The notes under the pieces were generated by a model. The model saw only the letters and a list, made by a program, of their open reading frames with translations. It was not told the DNA's origin and did no database searches. A program made the translations under genes and the position numbers. A stretch of 64,000 nt of DNA, from assembly GCF_023585685.1 (NCBI RefSeq), contig NZ_CP097764.1, positions 372,001 to 436,000 on the forward strand, given 5' to 3'. Origin of the DNA: Blochmannia endosymbiont of Camponotus sp. C-003 (GTDB lineage: Bacteria > Pseudomonadota > Gammaproteobacteria > Enterobacterales > Enterobacteriaceae). Shown piece by piece: positions 1 to 11,614 of the stretch; the stretch's first letter is position 1; every line of letters begins with the position of its first letter.

Positions 1-1
1 C

Positions 2-277
2 AGTAGTACAAGGAGGAGTGCGTCCATAATGACTACATGGTTCTAAAGTAATGTAGGCTGTTGCTCCTTGCGCTAAATTTCCAGCAATACGTAACGCATG
101 TATTTCAGCATGTGCTCCTCCTGTTCGTATGTGGTATCCTTCTCCTACAATTTTATTATCGCGAACAATAACGCATCCTACGTTAGGATTAGGCATAGTA
201 GTAAAACGTCCTTTCCATGCTAATTGGAAAGCCCGTATTAAAAATTTTTTGTCATGTGGTATGAGATTATCTGTCAT
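2..277 (-). CDS. ribD: Riboflavin biosynthesis deaminase/reductase RibD (N-terminal part)
   Basis: Bifunctional pyrimidine deaminase/reductase of riboflavin synthesis. Only the first 92 codons are in the window; the rest of the deaminase domain and the reductase domain lie beyond position 1. The visible part starts MTDNLIPHDKKF and carries the zinc/deaminase signature: HAEIHAL (His and catalytic Glu) followed by PCSHYGRTPPC (two Cys ligands). The ATG is at 277. It lies downstream of secF on the same strand, as in E. coli, but the nrdR gene that precedes ribD there is missing. Cytoplasmic, FMN/FAD supply. Confidence 0.93.
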   Translation of the reverse strand, partial: MTDNLIPHDKKFLIRAFQLAWKGRFTTMPNPNVGCVIVRDNKIVGEGYHIRTGGAHAEIHALRIAGNLAQGATAYITLEPCSHYGRTPPCTT

Positions 278-700
278 AGTATCATGAGATCGTGAGACTA
301 AATATATTTTTATGTGATCAATTTTTTTTAATAAAAAAATAATTTAAATTCGATATTACGAGAGTACTAGTGTTTTGACTCTCTATTATGTCATAAATAT
401 TAATAAATCATTCCGTTAGTTAGGTATTGTAGTGATAATTAGATCTCATTTATCCGTATGTTATTGTAGTAATATTTATTGATGATTAAATATGTATGGC
501 ATTACTGTGTAGTGCATATTATAATATTGCTACAAATTTAATTTTGTTTACAATATAATTGATATTTTACTGTCCAAGTGTATTCAAAATATTTGAATAA
601 ACTGCAGTATCATTCAGTGTTATGACAATAGTAAAGATACTATTATATTTTTTAATGTTCGTTAAATACATATATAAAAAAATCAGCGGTGAAAAATTTT
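278..700. other. Intergenic spacer secF-ribD
   Basis: About 420 bases with no credible reading frame. In E. coli the stretch between secF and ribD carries yajI and nrdR among others. I see no recognisable remnant here, only AT-rich sequence and a weak 6-bp inverted repeat (GAGAGT/ACTCTC) around 360-383. It presumably holds the ribD promoter. Confidence 0.5.
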
Positions 701-1612
701 TTAATTAATTTTTATAAAATGATCACGTGCAGTACCAAATTTAAATGCTAACGATGAAGCTATATATATAGATGATACTGTGCCAATAATAGTGCCAAGT
801 AACAGAGTGACCGCAAATCCGTATAACATGTCTCCCCCAAAAACTAGTAGTATTAGCAGTACCATAATAGTTGTGACTGAAGTTATGATAGTTCTACTGA
901 GTACTTGACTCAATGAGATATTAAATATATCTATAGGTTTTGATACAGATGCATAATAGAAATTTTCTCTAATTCTATCAAAAATGACAATTTTGTCATT
1001 AATAGAGTATCCAATTGCTGACATTAGGGCAGCAATAATGGTGGAATCCATTTTAATAGTAAGTAAAGATAACATACCTAAAATAACTATTATATCGTAT
1101 GTCAAAGATATAACTACTCCAGTCGCTAATCTCCATTCAAAACGAAAAGTTATATATATTAAAATACATATTAATGCGACTAATAAAGCCATTATTCCTG
1201 TATTTATCAGTTGACTATGAGCACTTGGCCCAATCCAATTTGTTTGTTTAATGAAAAAATTTTGGACCATACTTTCTTGTAAAGCATGTAGCACTATATT
1301 TGCGGTGTCTTGATTGATTTTATTTACATTAGGATTTAATGGTAATTGTATCATTATGTCTTTTGGGGAACCAAAATATTGCGCTGTAGGATTTTTGAAT
1401 CCTGATTGAACCAAAATATTTTTAACATTAATGAGATTAATATCTTTTTCTGAAGTAATGTCAATTGACATACCTCCAGTAAAATCTAATCCCCAGTTAA
1501 AACCACGTGTTATCATGGTACTGCATGAAATGAAGAATAAAAATATTGATAAAAAAAATATTAAACGTTTCCATGCAAGAAAATCATAAATTCTATAATA
1601 AGCGTCACTCAT
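701..1612 (-). CDS. secF: Protein translocase subunit SecF
   Basis: Inner-membrane SecDF subunit that uses the proton gradient to help pull proteins through SecYEG. The 303 residues (E. coli 323) show TM1 at about 15-34, the conserved GFNWGLDFTGG at the start of the periplasmic domain, and five further hydrophobic segments from about residue 135 to 290. A conserved polar membrane motif lies in the SAIGYSINDKIVIFDRIREN region. ATG start at 1612, 61 bases after secD, so it is almost certainly in the yajC-secD-secF operon. The N terminus is slightly shorter than in E. coli; otherwise the protein is complete. Confidence 0.96.
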   Translation of the reverse strand: MSDAYYRIYDFLAWKRLIFFLSIFLFFISCSTMITRGFNWGLDFTGGMSIDITSEKDINLINVKNILVQSGFKNPTAQYFGSPKDIMIQLPLNPNVNKINQDTANIVLHALQESMVQNFFIKQTNWIGPSAHSQLINTGIMALLVALICILIYITFRFEWRLATGVVISLTYDIIVILGMLSLLTIKMDSTIIAALMSAIGYSINDKIVIFDRIRENFYYASVSKPIDIFNISLSQVLSRTIITSVTTIMVLLILLVFGGDMLYGFAVTLLLGTIIGTVSSIYIASSLAFKFGTARDHFIKIN

Positions 1613-1673
1613 TTTAAGAAAATTTAATTAAAAAATGTATTAAATTTGGTATATAATTCAAAAAAATAAAAAA

Positions 1674-3533
1674 TTAAATAGATAGCTTACGAAGACTTCT
1701 TTTTCCATACACTAAATTAACAACAGCACGAGTACCGATAATAGAGGTAAACATTGATGTTCCTACTCCAATAATAGTAGTAATAGCAAATCCTTTAATT
1801 GGCCCCGTACCAATTGCATATAGTATAATAGAAGTGATAATGGTTGTAATATTTGCATCTACAATACTAGTCAATGCTTTACGATATCCTGTGTATATAG
1901 CATATTGCACGGGTTTACCTTTGTTTATTTCTTCTTTTATTCTCTCGTTAATTAATACATTTGCATCTATGGCTACAGATAAAGTTAATATTATCCCCGC
2001 TATACTTGGCATAGTCAGCACTATTCCTGGGATTATAGACATCGTACTTATCATAAGTATTAAATTAGCAATTAAAGCAATGCTAGCGATTAACCCGAAG
2101 TAATGGTACCATAAAATCATAAAACATATAGAAGTGAATATTCCTAAAGCACATGCGGTAAATCCTCGTGCAATGTTTTGTTTACCAAGTGTAGGACCAA
2201 TAATTCGTTCTTCTTCAATATGAACAGGTGCCACTAACGTGCCCATGCGTAATAATAACGAAAGATGGCGCGCTTCATTTAAATTGTTGATCCCAAAGAT
2301 ACGGAAATTATCATTTAACTGGGATTGAATAGTAGCAATATTAATAATTTTTTCATGTTTAATTAAAATAGCATGATCTGTGGAATCTTTTTTTCCACTA
2401 TCTTTGTATTCTATGAATAACGTAGCTATTGCTTTCCCAATATTATTTTTGGTGAAATTAGAAATTAGGATGCTACCTGTTTTATTTAAAGAAATATTTA
2501 CTTGAGGTCTATTGTATTCATCTAAACTAACACTAGAATTAGTAATATTATCTCCAGATAACACTATTTGTTTATACAATGGTACTAAACAACCATTATT
2601 GCTCAATTTTATCTCGGAATCTTCTGGAATTAAATTATTGTTTATTTCAAATTCGCTTATTGATGAATTAACCAGTCGAAACTCCAGACTTGCAGTTGTA
2701 CTAAGCATCTTTTTGATCTTATCAATATCTTGAAAACCAGGTAATTCTATAATAATACGCTCACTTCCATGACGTTGTATCAATGGTTCAATAATGCCTA
2801 ATTGGTGTATACGGTGATGTAAAATAGTACAATTTTGATGTATTGTGTGCTCACGAATTGTATTTTTTTTGCTTTCAGAAAAAATCACATGTAATTTATT
2901 GGGTTCCATTGGATATAATATCAAGTCATTATCTATTTCAGATAAAGGTAAAACTGCTTCATTTCTATCACTAGCATTTTGAAAATTAATTTCAATATCA
3001 TGATTTTTAATTTTGCATATTTTTAAATAAGGAATGTTTTTTTTAAGTAAGATGGTTTTGAAAATATCAATATATTTTTCTTGAAATTTATCTAGTACAG
3101 TTTTCAAATTCACATGTATTACAAAATATGTTCCTCCGCATAAGTCTAACCCTAATTTTATAGGCTTAGCTTTGATCGCAGATAACCAATGCGGTATATT
3201 TGGGGTATTACACAGCAATATCTGATATTTCTGTGAAAAAAGAGTTGATAATTTTTGGTAAGCCTGAAGTTGATTCTGTTCATTAAAAAATTGTATTCGA
3301 ATTTTGTTTGATTGTAATACAATAGATTTATTAATGATTTCTTCGTGTGTAAGTATTTTTTTTATATAACATAATGTAATATTATCCATATTTTGATAGG
3401 GTTTTTCTGAAGCATATTGAGTAATGTAAATTGTAGGATAATTTCTGTATAAACTCGGTAGTGCGTAAATTATACTAGCAACGAATACTAATACAACCGC
3501 AAGATACTTCCATAACGGATAATTATTCAACAC
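1674..3533 (-). CDS. secD: Protein translocase subunit SecD
   Basis: Large subunit of the SecDF-YajC accessory complex. It has 619 residues (E. coli 615). TM1 lies at about 9-27, followed by a large periplasmic domain beginning with LGLDLCGGTYFV, a second conserved block GSERIIIELPG, and five membrane segments after about residue 455 with the motif AIDANVLINERIKEE. The start is a GTG at 3533: the second residue onward (LNNYPLWKY) matches the E. coli N terminus (LNRYPLWKY), which decides the start. It lies between yajC (31-base gap) and secF (61-base gap). Confidence 0.97.
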   Translation of the reverse strand: MLNNYPLWKYLAVVLVFVASIIYALPSLYRNYPTIYITQYASEKPYQNMDNITLCYIKKILTHEEIINKSIVLQSNKIRIQFFNEQNQLQAYQKLSTLFSQKYQILLCNTPNIPHWLSAIKAKPIKLGLDLCGGTYFVIHVNLKTVLDKFQEKYIDIFKTILLKKNIPYLKICKIKNHDIEINFQNASDRNEAVLPLSEIDNDLILYPMEPNKLHVIFSESKKNTIREHTIHQNCTILHHRIHQLGIIEPLIQRHGSERIIIELPGFQDIDKIKKMLSTTASLEFRLVNSSISEFEINNNLIPEDSEIKLSNNGCLVPLYKQIVLSGDNITNSSVSLDEYNRPQVNISLNKTGSILISNFTKNNIGKAIATLFIEYKDSGKKDSTDHAILIKHEKIINIATIQSQLNDNFRIFGINNLNEARHLSLLLRMGTLVAPVHIEEERIIGPTLGKQNIARGFTACALGIFTSICFMILWYHYFGLIASIALIANLILMISTMSIIPGIVLTMPSIAGIILTLSVAIDANVLINERIKEEINKGKPVQYAIYTGYRKALTSIVDANITTIITSIILYAIGTGPIKGFAITTIIGVGTSMFTSIIGTRAVVNLVYGKRSLRKLSI

Positions 3534-3564
3534 AAGATCTTATCTCAATCTACAAATTTATAAA

Positions 3565-3912
3565 TTATAATGCTTTCATAGTGCCTTTAGGTAAAATGGC
3601 AGTAACGCAATCGCGCTTAATTAGTATTTCATTGCTATTAGTATTATTTTTCTCGTTGAGAATAATAAAGATATAACCTGTTTCTGTAACTTTAACTACA
3701 CGACCTACCAATCCTCCATTAGTTAATATTTCGTCTCCTTTGGAGATGGAGTTTAATAATTCTTTATGAATTTTATTACGTTTTTGTTGTGGTCTAAAGA
3801 TCATAAAATAAAAAATTCCAGCAAATACTGTTAACATGATCACTAAGGAATACGGATTACTCTGAGAATTAGCGTTGGCACTGGCCCAAGCAGTATTAGT
3901 AAATATGTTCAT
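3565..3912 (-). CDS. yajC: Sec translocase accessory protein YajC
   Basis: Small inner-membrane partner of SecDF, 115 residues (E. coli 110). A single TM segment (LVIMLTVFAGIFYFMIF, about residues 23-39) is followed by the family signature RPQQKRNKIHKELLNSISKG and a cytoplasmic domain with GDEILTNGGLVG. An AGGAAA Shine-Dalgarno lies 7 bases before the ATG at 3912. It is the first gene after tgt in the tgt-yajC-secD-secF run. Confidence 0.96.
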   Translation of the reverse strand: MNIFTNTAWASANANSQSNPYSLVIMLTVFAGIFYFMIFRPQQKRNKIHKELLNSISKGDEILTNGGLVGRVVKVTETGYIFIILNEKNNTNSNEILIKRDCVTAILPKGTMKAL

Positions 3913-3984
3913 TAATATTTCCTGTTTTATAGAATAGTTGGAATCATTGGGTTTATTAAAAAAATACTGAATGTAAATTCAGTG

Positions 3985-6663
<2,679 letters not shown>

Positions 6664-7266
6664 ATGGTATTAGTTAGTCATTGTGCTCCAGATTTCACTT
6701 CCTCTGCAGTATTAGGAAGCGGTGAAATTGTGGATAATTTTAATTTATTAAATTATATTAATAAAAGAGAAGCAATAGTATTCTTTTGGCCCATGGATTT
6801 TACATTTGTCTGTCCCTCGGAGCTGATTGCTTGTGACAAACGTTATATTGAATTTCAGAAACGAAACGTAGAGGTTGTGGGAGTGTCTATAGATTCGGTT
6901 TTTGTGCACAATGCTTGGAGACAAGTTCCTGTCAGTCAAGGTGGAATTGGGTTATTGAAATATGTTATGGTTTCTGATATAAAACGTGAAATTATTAAGA
7001 AATATGGTGTTGAACATTCAAATAAAGGAGTGGCTTTGCGTGCTTCTTTCTTGATAGATAAATCGGGAGTTATACGTCATCAAGTAATCAATGATTTACC
7101 TTTTGGTAGAAATTTTGATGAAATGATTCGGATGGTAGATGCTTTGCAGTTTCATGAGGCACATGGTTTGTTGTGTCCCGCTCAATGGAACAAGAATAAG
7201 GAGGGATTAGAAGCATCACAGAAAGGGGTGGTTAATTATCTTTCTGACAATTTCTCTCAATTGTAA
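6664..7266 (+). CDS. ahpC: 2-Cys peroxiredoxin (AhpC/TSA family)
   Basis: Thiol peroxidase that reduces hydrogen peroxide and organic hydroperoxides; cytoplasmic. 200 residues. The peroxidatic Cys lies in DFTFVCPSEL (about residue 52), with FFWPMDFTF just before it, and the resolving Cys in LLCPAQW (about residue 172), so this is a typical 2-Cys enzyme. Length and the FWPMDFTFVCPSE block resemble the TSA-type branch found in other insect symbionts more than the 187-residue E. coli AhpC. No ahpF is nearby, so the reductant is probably thioredoxin (inference). AAGGAATAAGGAATT precedes the ATG. The symbol is approximate; tsa would also fit. Confidence 0.93.
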   Translation: MVLVSHCAPDFTSSAVLGSGEIVDNFNLLNYINKREAIVFFWPMDFTFVCPSELIACDKRYIEFQKRNVEVVGVSIDSVFVHNAWRQVPVSQGGIGLLKYVMVSDIKREIIKKYGVEHSNKGVALRASFLIDKSGVIRHQVINDLPFGRNFDEMIRMVDALQFHEAHGLLCPAQWNKNKEGLEASQKGVVNYLSDNFSQL

Positions 7267-7448
7267 GTATATCATCATGTGCCTAGCGATTTACTACTAA
7301 CATCATCATTCAATAATGGTGGTAGGATTATTAGGCTATTAGTTTTGTTTTGAGTGATACTAATATAATAAGATACAGATGCAGCAGTGAATTTAAGTGT
7401 AAACTATTTAGTTTATTTAAAGAGAAGAATAAGGTTCTTTCTTCATTA

Positions 7449-7522
7449 TGCCGATAATAGGATTTGAACCTATATCCTTCGCATTACGAATGCGCTGCTC
7501 TGCCTGTCTGAGCTATATCGGC
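7449..7522 (-). tRNA. thrW: tRNA-Thr(CGU)
   Basis: Full cloverleaf read on the minus strand. The acceptor GCCGATA pairs with TATCGGC, the anticodon stem GCATT/AATGC flanks CGT, and the T-arm is GGTTCAAATCC. Apart from a few D-loop and T-stem changes it matches E. coli thrW. The D-loop is one base longer than in E. coli. The 3' CCA is not encoded (discriminator A is followed by TAAT). It decodes ACG. Confidence 0.96.
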
Positions 7523-7592
7523 ATTTGTTTATTACTAAAGCAGAAAGAGAGCGGTAATAACATATAACATATTGCCAAATAAAATGTTCCTA

Positions 7593-7620
7593 CCCTCTCT
7601 TCTTTATAAAGAAGAGAGGG
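7593..7620. repeat. Perfect 28-bp palindrome between gmhA and thrW
   Basis: The 28 bases equal their own reverse complement (CCCTCTCTTCTTTA mirrored as TAAAGAAGAGAGGG). As RNA this folds into a hairpin on either strand. It lies about 155 bases downstream of the gmhA stop and 71 bases upstream of thrW on the minus strand. Neither side has a clear U-tract, so it is a weak candidate for a simple intrinsic terminator. It may be a processing or pause site. Confidence 0.6.
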
Positions 7621-7774
7621 CTTATATCTTCAATCTTAGGAAACATAAACAGATAACAATTGCCCAGTGTATCACATTTATACAGAACAATCAAGTAAAT
7701 ACGCTTTTATTTTTGATTTGATTAATAATATTGAGTGTGGATTGCATATATCAACATTAGTTTTTCATTATTTA

Positions 7775-8362
7775 TTATGAAATAGATCCCATTTCTTTCT
7801 CTATAAGAAAGATAAGTACATGGATTATTTTAATATGAATTTCTTGAATATGATCAGGATAACTTGCGTATGGCACACAAATTTCCATATCTATATAATC
7901 AGATAATTTTTTTTCTTTTTTTTCTCCGGTTAAAAAAATTATTTTCATACTTTGTTTGTATGCTGCTTCTATAGCATATAGAATATTAGTTGATTTTCCG
8001 GAGGTAGAGATAGCAAATAACACATCTTTCTCGTTTCCAATAGATTCAATATAGCGGGAGAAAACATATTCATAACCAAAATCATTACTAACGCACGATA
8101 AATATGAAGGATCAGAAATAGTTATTGCTGCATAACCTGATCGATTACTTCTATAGCGCCCAGTTAGTTCTTCTGAAAAATGCATGGCATTACAGTGGGA
8201 ACCACCATTTCCACAGGACAATATTTTTCCTCCTGTTCTGAAAGTATTAGCGATAAGTTTTGCAGATGATTCTATTATTTTAATGTTATCTTTTTCACAA
8301 GAAAATATCTGCATTATTTTTATAGTTTCTTTAAATTCGTTATAAATTAAATTATGATACAT
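7775..8362 (-). CDS. gmhA: Sedoheptulose-7-phosphate isomerase GmhA
   Basis: First step of ADP-L-glycero-D-manno-heptose synthesis for the LPS inner core; cytoplasmic. 195 residues from the chosen start (E. coli 192). The SIS domain shows [28 protein letters not shown], the phosphate-binding STSGKSTN, and the C-terminal [14 protein letters not shown] with metal/catalytic residues. An upstream in-frame start at 8434 exists, but ATG 8362 begins MYHNLIYNE, matching E. coli MYQDLIRNE, and has a GGAGT Shine-Dalgarno 5 bases before it. Its retention implies the symbiont still makes heptose-containing LPS. Confidence 0.96.
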   Translation of the reverse strand: MYHNLIYNEFKETIKIMQIFSCEKDNIKIIESSAKLIANTFRTGGKILSCGNGGSHCNAMHFSEELTGRYRSNRSGYAAITISDPSYLSCVSNDFGYEYVFSRYIESIGNEKDVLFAISTSGKSTNILYAIEAAYKQSMKIIFLTGEKKEKKLSDYIDMEICVPYASYPDHIQEIHIKIIHVLIFLIEKEMGSIS

Positions 8363-8587
8363 AATTACTCCTTTAAAATAATCAAGATATATATATATTA
8401 TTGTTATAGCGATATGTATTATTTCTTTAAGCAATTTAGAAATATGAATTTTTCATGATTATCCATAAAAATATATTTGTTTCTAGTGTAAAATTTATCT
8501 ATAACATAGAATTATTGATATGTTATAAACATATCTGCTCTTTTATTTTATTATCATAGATAAATTGAAAATGGTTTTTGTGTTACA

Positions 8588-9352
8588 TCATTTATTATTT
8601 TGTCGCCATATACAGTGTTTGTTTATCTGCTGTATGTTGTCTAAATATTCTTCGTGAACCAATTTTTCTTGTTCACTAGCATAAATAATTTTTAATGATT
8701 TTTTATGTGTACATTTTATATTATTTGATTGTTTAATATTATTAATTTTATTATTTGATATATTTGTATCTGTTATTTCCATAAATTTCATTTTTATTTG
8801 ACCTCCACTCATAGCTAAAAATACATTAGCTAAAAGCTGTGCGTCAATCAATGCACTATGTAGGTTTCGTTGATTGTTACCATTGTTAATACAATAACGC
8901 TCGCATAATGCATCTAAGTTGTTACGTTGTCCTGGAAATTTTTTGCGAGCTAATTTTAAGCTGTCAATAATAACGCAGTAAGATTCTATTTTTTTTGAGT
9001 TTGCGTTGTAAATTTGTAATTCTTGATTAAGAAATCCTAGATCAAACGGAGCATTATGAATAATTAATTCACTGCCACGAATGAATGCTAAAAAATCATT
9101 TACTATTTCTGAAAAAGTTGGTTTATTTTTCAAAAATTGATCGGTAATTCCATGTATCTGAATAGCTTCAATATCCACCATGCGATTTGGTTTTATATAA
9201 ACATGAAATGTGTTATCAGTTAAATGACGATTTATTATTTCCACTGCACCTATTTCAATGATCCTATGTCCTTCATAATGTTGTGGTCCAAACTTGTTCA
9301 TTCCAGTGGTTTCAGTATCTAAAACAATTTGTCGTACAATATTAGTGCTCAT
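8588..9352 (-). CDS. dnaQ: DNA polymerase III epsilon subunit (3'-5' proofreading exonuclease)
   Basis: DEDDh-family proofreading subunit of the replicative polymerase core. 254 residues (E. coli 243). Exo I is VLDTETTG, Exo II is IIHNAPFDLGFLN, and Exo III is LHSALIDAQLLA with the catalytic His. The C-terminal part that binds the alpha subunit is present but poorly conserved and Asn/Lys-rich (about residues 190-240). GGAAAGCT precedes the ATG. It is divergent from rnhA with a 58-base gap, exactly as in E. coli, so the two promoters overlap or abut. Confidence 0.96.
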   Translation of the reverse strand: MSTNIVRQIVLDTETTGMNKFGPQHYEGHRIIEIGAVEIINRHLTDNTFHVYIKPNRMVDIEAIQIHGITDQFLKNKPTFSEIVNDFLAFIRGSELIIHNAPFDLGFLNQELQIYNANSKKIESYCVIIDSLKLARKKFPGQRNNLDALCERYCINNGNNQRNLHSALIDAQLLANVFLAMSGGQIKMKFMEITDTNISNNKINNIKQSNNIKCTHKKSLKIIYASEQEKLVHEEYLDNIQQINKHCIWRQNNK

Positions 9353-9410
9353 AGCTTTCCATTTGTGTCACACTAGTTATTTGAATTGAAATCATAATAT
9401 ATCCTATAAT

Positions 9411-9866
9411 ATGTATAAAAAAATAGAAATTTTTACTGATGGATCATGTCTTGGTAATCCAGGACCAGGTGGTTGTGCTGCGATATTACGGTACAAACAA
9501 CATAAAAAAGAATTTAGTATGGGATACCGCTTAACTACCAATAATCGTATGGAATTAATGGCAGCTATTATTGCATTAGAATCGCTTAAAAATTCTTGTC
9601 AAATTACTCTAAATACTGATAGCCAATATTTGTTACATGGAATTACTCAGTGGATTCACATATGGAAAAAACATCACTGGAAAACTTCTGAAGAAAAATT
9701 AGTAAAAAATATTGATTTATGGCTACGTTTAGATACAGCAATACAAACTCATAATATTATTCATTGGAATTGGTTAAAAAGTCATACTGGACATCCAGAT
9801 AATGAACGGTGCGATCAACTAGCTCGATTAGCCGCTAGATGTCCTTTGAAAGAAGATTTTTATTAA
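9411..9866 (+). CDS. rnhA: Ribonuclease HI
   Basis: Cleaves RNA in RNA-DNA hybrids. 151 residues (E. coli 155). The catalytic DEDD set is visible: Asp in [11 protein letters not shown], Glu in NRMELMAA, Asp in NTDSQYL, and Asp in the C-terminal NERCDQLA, with the flexible His in [11 protein letters not shown]. The basic protrusion [12 protein letters not shown] is also present. Divergent from dnaQ. The Shine-Dalgarno is weak. Confidence 0.97.
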   Translation: MYKKIEIFTDGSCLGNPGPGGCAAILRYKQHKKEFSMGYRLTTNNRMELMAAIIALESLKNSCQITLNTDSQYLLHGITQWIHIWKKHHWKTSEEKLVKNIDLWLRLDTAIQTHNIIHWNWLKSHTGHPDNERCDQLARLAARCPLKEDFY

Positions 9867-10185
9867 TGACAATAATATTATCGGTAATAAGTATTACAAT
9901 ATAATTAATGTTATTATATGTGGTAAGCATACATATATTTTTAAAATATACAATTTCAGTATATATTCATATCTTTCAGATTCTTACTAGTCAACCTAAC
10001 ATATATCTTTTCATTTTACAATGATATAAATACTATTCATAATAATTTATGAAATTTTTATTGCATTTATATTTATATTTAAAAAAAATTAACTTAAGTG
10101 TAAAAAATAATATTTTTTATTTATTGCATATTTATAAAAAAATTTTAAAATAACTATTTTAAAATTTTTTAACTACAGTCAATTG
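9867..10185. other. Spacer rnhA-gloB
   Basis: About 320 non-coding bases. In E. coli this position holds yafS; no remnant is recognisable. Its last 50 bases contain a long AT-only inverted repeat, listed separately. Confidence 0.5.
10137..10170. repeat. 16-bp-arm inverted repeat just before gloB
   Basis: Arms AAAAAATTTTAAAATA and TATTTTAAAATTTTTT are exact reverse complements separated by two bases (AC). The second arm ends 15 bases before the gloB ATG, so a transcript starting upstream would carry a hairpin in its leader. The arms are pure A/T in an AT-rich genome, so chance is a serious alternative. Confidence 0.5.
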
Positions 10186-10941
10186 ATGAATATTATTAGA
10201 GTTCGGGTATTTAACACTAATTATATTTGGTTTTTGTATAATTACAGAGGTGAAGGCATAATTGTTGATCCCGGAGAGGCGGTAAAAGTATTAAATATCC
10301 TAAAGAAGCTTCAATTTAAATTACGAGCAATTTTATTAACTCATAATCATTTTGATCATATCAATGGAGTGTTCTCGTTAACTCGATATTTTCCAAAAAC
10401 TATTGTTTATGGTCCAATGGAAACTAAAAATAATGGCGCTCACTGCTTGGTGTCAGAAGGAGATGATTTTGTATTATTACAGAAAAAATTTAAAGTTATT
10501 AATTTGACTGGACATACATTGGGGCATATTGGATTTTATAGTGCGCCTTGGTTGTTTTGTGGAGATACTGTGTTTTCAGCAGGGTGCGGTAAAATTTGTG
10601 TAGGATTTGCTCAGAAAATGTATGAATCTATTTTAAAAATTAAACATCTTCCTAGCAATACTTTGATTTTCAGTGGACATGAGTATACTTTATCTAATAT
10701 TAATTTCGCTATTTCTATTTTGTCTCGAGATCAATCTATCATTGATTATCGTAATAAGATTATTAAAATGATTAAAAACAACCAACCCATTGGTCCAACG
10801 ACAGTAAATTTAGAAAGAAGGATTAATCTTTTTTTTCGTTGTGATAACTTAGATGTAAAAAAATCACTAAATTTACCTTTTAATCTGAAAGAAGACTGGC
10901 AAGTTTTTTCTGCATTACGCAATAAAAAAGATTCGTTTTAG
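10186..10941 (+). CDS. gloB: Hydroxyacylglutathione hydrolase (glyoxalase II)
   Basis: Hydrolyses S-lactoylglutathione to lactate and glutathione, the second step of methylglyoxal detoxification. 251 residues (E. coli 251). It has the metallo-beta-lactamase fold signature THNHFDH (binuclear metal site), GHTLGHIGFY, GDTVFSAGCGK, and SGHEYTL. The frame could open at a TTG at 10183, but the adjacent ATG at 10186 (MNIIRV) is the natural start. It is on the same strand as rnhA, as in E. coli. Confidence 0.95.
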   Translation: MNIIRVRVFNTNYIWFLYNYRGEGIIVDPGEAVKVLNILKKLQFKLRAILLTHNHFDHINGVFSLTRYFPKTIVYGPMETKNNGAHCLVSEGDDFVLLQKKFKVINLTGHTLGHIGFYSAPWLFCGDTVFSAGCGKICVGFAQKMYESILKIKHLPSNTLIFSGHEYTLSNINFAISILSRDQSIIDYRNKIIKMIKNNQPIGPTTVNLERRINLFFRCDNLDVKKSLNLPFNLKEDWQVFSALRNKKDSF

Positions 10942-11303
10942 TCTATATTTTAATATAGGCACTGAATCTTGATTATTGTTTCTTAACTGTAATTCCTAAT
11001 TTAAAAAATAATACCAGTGCTAATTAAAACTTTTTTGTTAATTTTATATCTTATATGAATGTTAGTTCTAATTGCAGTTGAAATTATTTTCTATCTTATA
11101 AAAATGCATATGATACACAATAAAATACTTAAAAAATTTAAGTTGTAATCTTATATTTAGTATATTTTTATTTACTAAATACACATAGAAATTTTCTGGT
11201 CATCATAATAATTTATTTAATTGCATAAACAATAAAATCCATTTATCTGTATTATTCTTTCAGTTATTCTAGCTTTGATGATTAGATTCCGTTAAATTTA
11301 AGA
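10942..11303. other. Spacer between gloB and the 5S rRNA gene
   Basis: About 360 bases downstream of two convergent units (gloB plus, 5S minus). No reading frame and no strong hairpin seen. The AT content is very high. Confidence 0.4.
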
Positions 11304-11423
11304 TACTTGGCAGCCCCCTACTCTCACATGAGGAAACCCCCACACTACCATCGGTACTACGACATTTCACTTCTGAGTTCGGAATGGAATCAGGTGGTAC
11401 TATCGCGCTAATGCCGCCAAGTA
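11304..11423 (-). rRNA. rrf: 5S ribosomal RNA
   Basis: Read on the minus strand, the sequence matches E. coli 5S along its length: CCGAACTCAGAAGTGAAA, GATGGTAGTGTGGGG and GAGAGTAGGG are all present, and the ends TACTTGGCGGC and GCTGCCAAGTA pair as the terminal helix. Ends are placed by the helix and may be off by a base or two. Upstream on this strand comes aroE, not 23S rRNA, so this copy stands alone. In E. coli the rrnD operon end lies next to the aroE region, which explains the location. Confidence 0.95.
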
Positions 11424-11539
11424 TAATCTTTGAATAACAAACCAAATATCAACAAATTCAATCAACGTTTTACATTGTATAGGATTTTTTTTTAAAACAA
11501 AATAGATTCTAAAAATTATTAATTTTTATCTGTTCACTA

Positions 11540-11574
11540 TACTATTAAATAATAGTACACCATCTTATGATGGT
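11540..11574. repeat. Two small hairpins between aroE and the 5S gene
   Basis: TACTATT-AAAT-AATAGTA (11540-11557) and ACCATC-TTAT-GATGGT (11559-11574) are two perfect inverted repeats in tandem. They lie 41-75 bases downstream of the aroE stop and about 115 bases before the 5S 5' end. They could end aroE transcription or mark a processing site for the 5S precursor. Confidence 0.4.
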
Positions 11575-11614
11575 ATCGTTCCTATATTTCTTTCATTGTA
11601 AAATCAATATAACT

